Part shown: positions 1 through 5,614 of the stretch, piece by piece
Layout of the letters: each line of letters opens with the position of its first letter
Position numbering within the stretch: position 1 is the stretch's first letter
From: a bacterium
GTDB lineage: Bacteria; Armatimonadota; Chthonomonadetes; Chthonomonadales; Chthonomonadaceae
Direction: 5' to 3'
Assembly (NCBI GenBank): GCA_021805405.1
Contig: JAJZFK010000259.1
Location: 1-5,614 of the forward strand
DNA: 5,614 nt
Program-made: the position numbers and the translations under genes
Notes under the pieces: generated by a model
What the model was told of the DNA's origin: nothing
The model's database searches: none
What the model saw: only the letters and a program-made list of their open reading frames with translations

Positions 1-1742
1 GACTATGGAACCGGATGGCGGCATCACGCCTCGCGCGTACAATCTGCTCATCTGCGGCAGGCGCAGGCTATGGGTACATCTACGGCGCATCCGGCGGTAT
101 GGACCCTGAGGACTTTGTGAACAGCCGCTTTATTATCTGTTGGGGTGCCAACCTTGCCAGCACCACTGTTCATATGATGCCTATTGTTCGTGAAGCCCAG
201 CGCAGAGGGGCGAAGTTTGTTGTAATTGACCCCTTTAAAACTCGCACTGCAAACGCTGCGGACTGGTATATATCCCCACGTCCTGGCACCGATGCAGCAC
301 TCGCGCTGGGTTTGGCCCATGTGCTTTTCACCAGTGGCCTTCATGATGAGGAATTTCTGGAGAACCGCACCATAGGCTGGCAGGAATTTCGAGATAGGTG
401 CTCCCAATATCCGCCCGAGCGCGTGGAAGCAATTACTGGTATACCCGCCGAGGAGGTTGTCAAGCTCGCCACGGCTTACGCAACGGAGGGGCCTTCTGCG
501 ATCCGCCTAGGTTACGGTCTAAGCAGGACCTCAAATGGAGGGTCCATGATTCGCGCTATCGCAACGCTCCCCGCGGTTATTGGGGCCTGGGGGCATCACG
601 GTGCGGGTCTGCTGCTCTCCACCAGTGGGCACTTCGATTTTAACCGCTCTGCTATCTTAAGGCCGGATCTTCAGGCATCTCCAGACCAGATGTCTCGAGT
701 TCATTGGAATCGTGCCGAGCCTAGAACGATCAACATGAATGAGATTGGGACCGCGTTGCTGGACCTCCAGGATCCACCCATCAAGAGCATGTTCGTCTTC
801 AACTGCAATCCGGCGGCGGTTGCGCCAGATAGCAACAAGGTACGCGAAGGTCTTATGAGGGACGACCTGTTCCTGGTTGTGCATGAGCAGATGATGACCG
901 ATACCGCAAACCTTGCGGACATTGTGCTTCCCGCGACCTCTCAAATGGAGTGCCTGGACCTTATGCGCTCCTATGGACACCTTTATGTAAACCTGTGCAC
1001 TCCGGCTATTGAGCCATTGGGGGAGTCCAGGGCGAACATCGACGTTCTCAATGGGCTTGCGCATGCAATGGGGTTCAACGATGCCGCCTTTAAAGAGGAT
1101 GCTGAGACTATCATTCGCGCGGCACTAAACACAAACAGTCCGCTGATGAAGGGTATTACGTTTGAGCGGCTTCAGGAGGAGGGTTTCGTTCGCCTCACTA
1201 CGCCGGAACAGCCCTGGGTACCTTATGGGCCGGGACACGATTTTGCAACGCCGTCCGGTAAGGTCGAACTCTACTCTTCCGCAGCGGAGGCGGACGGATA
1301 CGACGCTCTGCCTGATTACTATCCTCCCGCTGAAAGTGCCGAGGCAACCCCAAAACTGGCTGCCCAATATCCAATCAGCTTGCTGTCGCCCGCGGCACAC
1401 CATTTTCTAAACTCCACGTTCTCTAACATAGCCAGCCTGAAGGCGTCTGAGAAAGAGCCGCGAATATGGGTTAATCCAGATGATTGCGCCATCCGGGGTA
1501 TTACCGAAGGTACCCAAGTACGCGTGTGGAATGACCGGGGAGCAGTTACGCTTACTGCTGTGGTTAGCGACAGAGTAAAACGGGGCGTTGCGTGGAGCCC
1601 AAGTCTCTGGTGGCAGCGCGATAGCACGGATGGTGCAAACGTTAACTCACTTACCTCCCAGCGCCTTTCCGATATGGGAGGCGGCAGTACCTTCCACACC
1701 AACCTTGTTCAGATCGAGCCTCTTGCCGTAAACTCTCGGTAG
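1..1742 (+). CDS. Molybdopterin-dependent oxidoreductase, DMSO-reductase superfamily (5' partial)
   Basis: This is the large catalytic subunit type of COG0243, which binds bis-MGD molybdenum cofactor and performs two-electron redox or oxygen-atom transfer; the substrate cannot be told. The frame is open from base 3 (L-W-N-R before the Met at 15), and that Met sits inside conserved family sequence, so it is not the start; an N-terminal portion of roughly 100 residues, where an Fe4S4 domain would lie, is outside the window. Numbering from Met15: TICS at 9-12, whose Cys may align with the molybdenum-ligand position; WGAN at 43-46; IDPFKT at 71-76; RPGTDAALAL at 89-98; GYGLSRTSNGG at 166-176; NCNPAAVAPD at 263-272; HEQ...LADIVLPAT at 290-308. 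A C-terminal molybdopterin dinucleotide-binding domain runs from about 484 (WVNPDD, later DMGGGSTFHTN). The C-terminus looks complete, ending in TAG. Family assignment is firm; ligand and substrate are inference. No cofactor chaperone or electron-transfer subunit gene is visible downstream. Confidence 0.93.
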   Translation, partial: LWNRMAASRLARTICSSAAGAGYGYIYGASGGMDPEDFVNSRFIICWGANLASTTVHMMPIVREAQRRGAKFVVIDPFKTRTANAADWYISPRPGTDAALALGLAHVLFTSGLHDEEFLENRTIGWQEFRDRCSQYPPERVEAITGIPAEEVVKLATAYATEGPSAIRLGYGLSRTSNGGSMIRAIATLPAVIGAWGHHGAGLLLSTSGHFDFNRSAILRPDLQASPDQMSRVHWNRAEPRTINMNEIGTALLDLQDPPIKSMFVFNCNPAAVAPDSNKVREGLMRDDLFLVVHEQMMTDTANLADIVLPATSQMECLDLMRSYGHLYVNLCTPAIEPLGESRANIDVLNGLAHAMGFNDAAFKEDAETIIRAALNTNSPLMKGITFERLQEEGFVRLTTPEQPWVPYGPGHDFATPSGKVELYSSAAEADGYDALPDYYPPAESAEATPKLAAQYPISLLSPAAHHFLNSTFSNIASLKASEKEPRIWVNPDDCAIRGITEGTQVRVWNDRGAVTLTAVVSDRVKRGVAWSPSLWWQRDSTDGANVNSLTSQRLSDMGGGSTFHTNLVQIEPLAVNSR

Positions 1743-1897
1743 GTTACTTCCGTACCCTTAACATTCTGCTATTCCTGGGTGTGGGCTGGTTGCTGAAACG
1801 ATACACGTGGTTATTCAGTACTCTTCATGGCTTAGCCCGGTTGCAGGAGTATGTGCCAACAACGGTGAATAATCCTGCAATTGTTCAGATTCGTTAG
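1742..1897 (+). other. Open hydrophobic reading frame without a clear start (doubtful small membrane protein or remnant)
   Basis: The gap between the oxidoreductase and the TPR gene contains a frame that stays open through about 51 codons to TAG at 1895-1897. Its translation starts G-Y-F-R-T-L and holds a hydrophobic stretch, NILLFLGVGWLL, followed by KRYTW and a more polar tail ending VQIR. That looks like one membrane helix with a positive flank. However, there is no ATG in this frame; only GTG at 1781 or TTG at 1790 could start it, and neither has a Shine-Dalgarno sequence in front. It may be chance, a decayed gene, or a small protein with an unusual start. I do not call it a gene. Confidence 0.2.
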
Positions 1898-1928
1898 GAG
1901 CATGTTCTTAATCACGCTTTAAAGGCCC

Positions 1929-1933
1929 GGAGG
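1929..1933 (+). promoter_or_regulatory. Ribosome binding site of TPR/Yip1 copy A
   Basis: GGAGG followed by a 6-base spacer before the ATG at 1940 fixes the start of the TPR gene. The surrounding leader (from about 1924) recurs almost unchanged before copy B at 5004, which supports this start independently. Confidence 0.85.
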
Positions 1934-1939
1934 TACAGT

Positions 1940-3412
1940 ATGCCCGTAGATTATTCCAAAGGACTAAGTTTAGTATCGAGCGGCGACTACGATGCGGCAA
2001 TCAGCTTTTTTCATCAGTTAACTATTGGTCATAAGGATGACTTTTTCAGCTACTATTATCTCGCTGGTGCGCTTTTTCAGGCCGGGCATTTTCAGCAGGC
2101 AGTTGACGCCTTAGGCTGGGCAATCTTTATTGACCCAAACAACGCACAGGCACGTTACAATCGGGCACTGGCACTCGAGAGAATTGAGAAGTATGCGGAT
2201 GCAGTTGCCGGATTGCACGACGCGCTTGCTCTTCAACCCAACTACCCTCAGGCCCAGCAGGCGTTGTTACGAATTCAGCAGCGAATTCCAATCGCAACAG
2301 CTGTGGACGCGGCTACCACCCAGGAGGCATCCGCTGTACGATACAATCTGGATGGTACGGTGCAGATGCAGGCTGCCGTCCCGGTACCCGTGGCCGCACC
2401 CCTTATCGCCGCGCCGTTGGCCATGCCGACTCCTGGTGCTTTTCCACTAGCCCAGCATTATGCAGACTTCGCGCCGGGCAGCTCTCTGGACGATGAGCAG
2501 ACCACCTTGATAGACTCGTTTGGTGATCTGCCAGAAGCGCTGTTTTCACCACGCACCTACTTTCAGGAGCAGGCCAGGTACGGCGGGTTTATGGCACCCT
2601 TCTGGATGTACCTTGCACTAAAACTCATTGGCTTTGTTGTAGGCGTCCTCGGCCTTTTAGCAGGCCATGGTATCTTGAGGGTCTCCGGTAGCGTAGGCAC
2701 ACTCTACAACATCACGAATGTTACGCTCGTGGCCATATGCGGCTGGTCGTACCCCTTCTTTATGGCCTCCATGCTTGCAATGGGTGGGCTAGGTTTCGCC
2801 AAACGGAAGGACTTCTCTGGGGCCTTCCGCGTGGCCGTCATTGCATCTGTACCTGTCATTGCGGGAATAGGTTTACTTGGCATTCTGGTTCCGCTGATAG
2901 CACCAAAGCCGGTACCCGTGAGCAAGTCTGCAACGTCGAATCAGTTAAATCCTATCATGGCGCCTTCAGGCAGCAATTCATACGGCACGCAGCCGCAAAT
3001 GCCAGGTAATACGCCTACCATGCCAATTCCTCCTAACGGCGTTAGTCCGGATGCGACTGACCAGAACGCGCAAATTCGTGCGCAGGTGGATAAGTTCAAC
3101 TCAAAGCTTTCGGAAATGGCAGCATCTATCAAAATGGCACCGGCTGCACCACTTTGGCTGGTCATTCCACTGATTCTTGTGCAACTTGCCTTGCTAACGT
3201 GGTTTAGCGTACTAGTAGTGGTGGGTTGCCGCATCGTGCTCTCGGCATCGCAAGGTGGTGCCTTAGCGATGGGGATTGCCTCACTGCTAATCTATTTTGG
3301 GAGTACAATTGCCATCTACTTTATCATTACGATCGCTGCAGAGAGGCTTCTGCATACACTGCAAACCCATCCGGGATTGCCTACAATTGGAGGGCCGCAA
3401 GGTGGTCCCTAG
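1940..3412 (+). CDS. TPR-repeat protein with C-terminal Yip1-like membrane domain (copy A, intact)
   Basis: A 490-residue protein of unknown specific function. Residues 2-103 form about three TPR-like units: a first around GDYDAAISFF, a second from 36 (YYYLAGALFQAGHFQQAVDALGWAI, then DPNNA), a third from 70 (YNRALALERIEKYADAV, then LQPNYPQA). TPRs bind partner proteins. Residues 117-200 are an Ala/Pro-rich linker. From 204 (SPRTYFQEQ) a Yip1-like region begins, with hydrophobic segments near 217-242, 254-283, 296-321, 404-429 and 440-466. Between segments 3 and 4 lies a soluble loop of about 80 residues rich in Pro, Asn, Ser and Gln. The basic AKRKDF between segments 2 and 3 suggests, by the positive-inside rule, a cytoplasmic TPR domain and an outside loop. 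There is no signal peptide. The start is set by GGAGG six bases upstream; the stop is TAG. A paralogue lies at 5020. The Yip1 assignment is from segment pattern and the P-x-x-[YF]-F entry motif, so moderately sure; a physiological role cannot be inferred. Confidence 0.87.
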   Translation: MPVDYSKGLSLVSSGDYDAAISFFHQLTIGHKDDFFSYYYLAGALFQAGHFQQAVDALGWAIFIDPNNAQARYNRALALERIEKYADAVAGLHDALALQPNYPQAQQALLRIQQRIPIATAVDAATTQEASAVRYNLDGTVQMQAAVPVPVAAPLIAAPLAMPTPGAFPLAQHYADFAPGSSLDDEQTTLIDSFGDLPEALFSPRTYFQEQARYGGFMAPFWMYLALKLIGFVVGVLGLLAGHGILRVSGSVGTLYNITNVTLVAICGWSYPFFMASMLAMGGLGFAKRKDFSGAFRVAVIASVPVIAGIGLLGILVPLIAPKPVPVSKSATSNQLNPIMAPSGSNSYGTQPQMPGNTPTMPIPPNGVSPDATDQNAQIRAQVDKFNSKLSEMAASIKMAPAAPLWLVIPLILVQLALLTWFSVLVVVGCRIVLSASQGGALAMGIASLLIYFGSTIAIYFIITIAAERLLHTLQTHPGLPTIGGPQGGP

Positions 3413-3729
3413 CAACCGGCGTCTCAATCGGTAACGGGTTAAACAGGGTCTATTGCCTAAGCGTCTCGCCCGCAGACGGTCGTTGCGATGAACCTCTACT
3501 CACAGTCCTGCCAGTTGCGGTTTGTGCGGCTATTTCTGGCTCAACCAACGTGATTACCGACGAATTTGTTTGCTTATGGTTTAATTTGCAGTGCCGAAGA
3601 TTTTAATGATTTTCCCATATATCGTGTTACTCGTAACTTTACATGGATGCAATTCGTAATCCTCACGTATGGTGTTTCTACGACACTCTCAAAACACACC
3701 ATCACCAAATCCCCATCAGGAGTTTCCAC
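3413..3729 (+). other. Intergenic region, no gene recognised
   Basis: These 317 bases separate the TPR gene from the reductase. I see no protein-like frame or tRNA-like fold. A weak 5-bp hairpin, CGTCT/AGACG at 3462-3466 and 3474-3478, is too short and lacks a T-run, so it is not called as a terminator. The 3' half is AT-richer than the flanking genes (for example around 3581-3625) and probably contains the reductase promoter, but no -35/-10 pair with correct spacing stands out. Confidence 0.6.
3718..3722 (+). promoter_or_regulatory. Ribosome binding site of the aldo/keto reductase
   Basis: AGGAG with a 7-base spacer to the ATG at 3730. It decides the start against an in-frame ATG at 3643, which would add 29 residues unlike the family and has no Shine-Dalgarno sequence before it. 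Confidence 0.88.
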
Positions 3730-4698
3730 ATGCAATACGTTAATCTGGGTCGCACGGGGCTTAAGGTTAGCAGGTTATGTTTGGGCACCATGAATTTTGG
3801 TCCTCAAACTTCCGAGCCAGATAGCTATGCCATTATGGATAAGGCACTGGAACTGGGCATCAACTTCTTTGACACAGCCAATGTTTACGGCTGGAAGAAG
3901 GGTGAAGGAGTTACTGAGCAGATTATTGGAAGGTGGTGGGCACAGGGCGGTGAGCGCCGCGATAAGGTTGTGCTGGCTACCAAAGTATACGGGGACATGG
4001 GCGAATGGCCGAATACCAGCCGCCTTTCGGCACTGCACATCCGCAAAGCCTGCGATGCAAGTCTGAAGCGATTGCAGACTGACTACATTGATCTTTATCA
4101 GATGCACCATGTTTACCGTGACTCGCCGTGGGATGAGATTTGGCAGGCAATGGACCTACTGGTACAGCAGGGCAAGGTTCTCTATGTGGGGTCATCAAAC
4201 TTTGCAGGGTGGCATGTTGCGCAGGCTAATGAGGCTGCCCGGCGCCGAGGTACCCTTGGGCTGGTGTCTGAGCAGTCAATTTACCATCTCATGAAGCGTG
4301 ATATCGAGCGCGAAATGATACCCGCATGCAGAGAGTACGGCCTTGGTATCATACCGTGGAGCCCACTTGGCGGCGGTCTTCTGGGTGGAGTTCTGCAGAA
4401 GCAGAGCGCCGGACGCAGGTCCAGCGATGATATGCAGCGTAGGGTGGATGCTGAGCGACCCCGACTGGAAGCCTGGGAAAACCTTTGCGCCGAACTAGGC
4501 GAAAAGCCAGCCGACGTTGCTCTTGCGTGGATGCTGCAAAATCCTGTAATTACGGCGCCTATCATTGGCCCACGCACAATGGACCAGCTAGAAGGTTCCC
4601 TCCGTGCACTTGAAATCACGTTGTCTGACGAAGTCAATAAGAAAATTGATGCCATTTTCCCAGGATACCGAACGTCCCCCGAGGATTATGCCTGGTAG
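3730..4698 (+). CDS. Aldo/keto reductase
   Basis: A complete 322-residue NAD(P)H-dependent oxidoreductase of the aldo/keto reductase superfamily, expected to be a soluble cytoplasmic (alpha/beta)8 barrel reducing carbonyls to alcohols. It begins MQYVNLGRTGLKVSRLCLGT, the standard N-terminus. The catalytic tetrad is visible: Asp48 and Tyr53 in FDTANVYG, Lys85 in LATKVYG, and His126 in DLYQMHH. Further family signatures are GSSNF at 154-158, SPLGGGLL at 211-218 and the cofactor phosphate-binding segment around IGPRTMDQLEGSLRAL at 279-294. Length is normal and there are no disruptions. The loop GWKKGEGVTEQIIGRWW after Tyr53 resembles the voltage-gated K+ channel beta-subunit/YghZ-like bacterial group, but the physiological substrate is not predictable. 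It ends in TAG, and a strong inverted repeat follows 29 bases later. With 317 bases upstream it probably has its own promoter. Confidence 0.96.
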   Translation: MQYVNLGRTGLKVSRLCLGTMNFGPQTSEPDSYAIMDKALELGINFFDTANVYGWKKGEGVTEQIIGRWWAQGGERRDKVVLATKVYGDMGEWPNTSRLSALHIRKACDASLKRLQTDYIDLYQMHHVYRDSPWDEIWQAMDLLVQQGKVLYVGSSNFAGWHVAQANEAARRRGTLGLVSEQSIYHLMKRDIEREMIPACREYGLGIIPWSPLGGGLLGGVLQKQSAGRRSSDDMQRRVDAERPRLEAWENLCAELGEKPADVALAWMLQNPVITAPIIGPRTMDQLEGSLRALEITLSDEVNKKIDAIFPGYRTSPEDYAW

Positions 4699-4727
4699 AA
4701 CCTGTTAGTTACAAACAGAACGGATTG

Positions 4728-4769
4728 ACACGAGCCCAACGTGATTTACAGATTAAGTTGGGCTCGTGT
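4728..4769 (+). terminator. Perfect 13-bp inverted repeat after the reductase, probable terminator hairpin
   Basis: ACACGAGCCCAAC at 4728-4740 is exactly complementary to GTTGGGCTCGTGT at 4757-4769, with a 16-base loop. It starts 29 bases after the reductase stop codon, where a terminator is expected. No T-run follows on either strand, so it is not a classical intrinsic terminator; it could be a U-less terminator, an mRNA 3'-end stabilising stem, or a protein-binding dyad. The inverted repeat is certain, its role is inferred. Confidence 0.6.
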
Positions 4770-4782
4770 GCTACCTATCGCA

Positions 4783-4813
4783 GTGATAAATCAAGTATCA
4801 CGGGTACGATACC
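4783..4813. repeat. Two adjacent short dyads
   Basis: GTGATA (4783-4788) and TATCAC (4796-4801) form a perfect 6-bp inverted repeat with a 7-base spacer, and GGTA (4803-4806) with TACC (4810-4813) forms a smaller one next to it. The geometry of the first is operator-like, but there is no promoter I can place next to it and dyads this short arise by chance. Function unknown. Confidence 0.3.
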
Positions 4814-5008
4814 GCGAGCGTTTTACATCGCATCGCTTCGTAGTACACCCTGGGGTTTATGCCAAGGAATGATCGTGCTACCCGCGAAACCATTCGATCG
4901 GTTATTGCTCCTTGCCTGAAGGACGGACCGTAATCACTGTCTTTTCGGCACTCTCATTGGTAATCGTTGTATTGATCATATTTATGTTGATCGGTACCGT
5001 TGTGGCCC

Positions 5009-5013
5009 GGAGG
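5009..5013 (+). promoter_or_regulatory. Ribosome binding site of TPR/Yip1 copy B
   Basis: GGAGG six bases before the ATG at 5020, in the same position and sequence context as in copy A. It marks the ancestral start of the interrupted paralogue. Confidence 0.75.
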
Positions 5014-5019
5014 AACAGG

Positions 5020-5614
5020 ATGCCCGTTGATTATTCCAGAAGACTACGGTTAGTCTCTATTGGCAACTGCACGTCGGCGACCAGCTTTTTTCAGCAGCTC
5101 GCGTTACTGCACAACGAAGACTTTTACAGCTAGTTCTAGCTCTCCGGCGAGTACTTTCAGAATGGCGAATTCCCGCAGGCAGCTGAAGCGCTGGAATGTG
5201 CAATTCGAAGAGATCCCACCAACGCGCAGGAAACATACAATTGCACACTCGCCCTTGCAAGTCTTAAGAGGTTTGACGAAGCATTTATAGGCTGGAGGGA
5301 TGCACTCGTACTCCAGCCTACCTATCGGCAGGCTAAGCATGCGCTTGATCGAATTGAGTTGCAAATAGTGGCTCCCACACCACGGTACAACCATGACGGA
5401 ATGGTAACGCAGATTACTTCCATGCCAACCCTCACTGAGCGAGGCACAGCAACATCCTCACCCTTCGTAGAAAAGCGCTCCTCGCCAACGGCTGAGCCCA
5501 AGGCAGGGTCTGCACCTGGCTCGATGCTACCAAAGCAGCGGCAGTCATCGATCGGTGTTTGTGCTCATCTGCCAGCCGAGCTGTTTACCAAGGGCCGCTA
5601 CCTGCACGAGCAGT
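5020..5614 (+). pseudogene. TPR/Yip1 paralogue (copy B) interrupted by two in-frame amber codons, 3' end outside window
   Basis: Starting at ATG 5020, the frame reads MPVDYS, then TAG at 5131-5133 (codon 38) and TAG at 5137-5139 (codon 40), and is otherwise open to the window end at codon 198. It aligns without gaps to copy A over about the first 114 codons at roughly half identity by hand count, including FFQQL, AIRRDPTNAQ, YN and ALVLQPTYRQA. Further matches are YNHDGMV (copy A YNLDGTV) and HLPAELF...YLHEQ (copy A DLPEALF...YFQEQ), which is the entry to the Yip1-like domain; the linker is somewhat shorter. Both stops replace Tyr codons (TAC and TAT in copy A) in the second TPR helix region SYYYLAG. 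No frameshift is seen. TPR positions such as Tyr17 and Arg75 of copy A are Cys here, so some decay may extend beyond the stops. Most likely a young pseudogene; sequencing error or stop readthrough are alternatives. Only a 37-residue peptide would be made by normal decoding. Confidence 0.82.

Larger units (their letters stand above)
4699..5019 (+). other. Intergenic region between reductase and TPR/Yip1 copy B
   Basis: These 321 bases hold the 13-bp inverted repeat and two small dyads described separately. The last 108 bases (from a TTG at 4912) are open in the same frame as copy B and encode a hydrophobic stretch containing SLVIVVLIIFMLIGTVV, but no ribosome binding site precedes the TTG, and the paralogue has no such extension. 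I see no independent gene or RNA here. Confidence 0.55.

Noticed and set aside
15..17. ATG at 15 as start of the molybdopterin oxidoreductase
   Set aside because: The frame is open to the window edge with LWNR before it, there is no ribosome binding site, and the protein begins mid-domain there.
657..1064. Long open frame on the - strand inside the oxidoreductase gene
   Set aside because: Shadow of a strongly conserved + strand gene; its translation has no recognisable domain character.
3462..3478. CGTCT/AGACG hairpin as terminator of TPR/Yip1 copy A
   Set aside because: Only five base pairs and no T-run; expected by chance in a gap this size.
3226..3606. Open + frame overlapping the end of copy A and running into the gap
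   Set aside because: Its first half is an out-of-frame reading of the membrane segments of copy A; no ribosome binding site and no protein-like features after it.
3638..3666. TTTACA at 3638-3643 as a -35 box for the reductase
   Set aside because: No TATAAT-like hexamer lies 16-18 bases downstream; the sequence there is CCTCAC.
3643..3729. Longer aldo/keto reductase start at ATG 3643
   Set aside because: It adds 29 residues with no family likeness and lacks a Shine-Dalgarno sequence, whereas ATG 3730 has AGGAG at a 7-base spacing and begins the standard family N-terminus.
4725..4919. Open + frame across the inverted repeat after the reductase
   Set aside because: It runs through the hairpin, shows no domain-like composition and has no ribosome binding site.

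Overview
The window is bacterial DNA of moderate GC content with all recognisable genes on the + strand, mostly preceded by clear Shine-Dalgarno sequences. Nothing in it fixes the taxon. A TPR protein carrying a C-terminal Yip1-like membrane domain, next to a COG0243-type molybdenum enzyme and an aldo/keto reductase, is compatible with environmental lineages such as Armatimonadota or Chloroflexota, but that is a guess.

Layout: (1) 1-1742 is the C-terminal four fifths or so of a molybdopterin oxidoreductase of the DMSO-reductase superfamily; its N-terminus lies upstream of the window. (2) 1743-1939 is a short gap with an open, hydrophobic but start-less reading frame. (3) 1940-3412 encodes a 490-residue protein with three N-terminal TPR-like repeats, a proline/alanine-rich linker and five predicted membrane segments (here called copy A). 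(4) 3413-3729 is a gap with no convincing gene. (5) 3730-4698 is a complete aldo/keto reductase of 322 residues with a textbook ribosome binding site, followed by a perfect 13-bp inverted repeat, probably a transcription-end hairpin. (6) 4699-5019 is a gap with that hairpin and two small dyads. (7) 5020 to the window end is a diverged paralogue of the TPR/Yip1 gene (copy B), cut by two amber codons at codons 38 and 40 but otherwise open to the end.

The genes do not obviously form one pathway. The two oxidoreductases flank copy A, the gaps are long enough for separate transcription units, and no maturation or electron-transfer partner is visible. The most informative feature is the duplicated TPR/Yip1 pair about 3 kb apart, one copy intact and one interrupted, with the ribosome-binding leader better conserved than most of the coding sequence. 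I see no defence system, mobile element, CRISPR array or structural RNA gene, and do not claim an undescribed system here.
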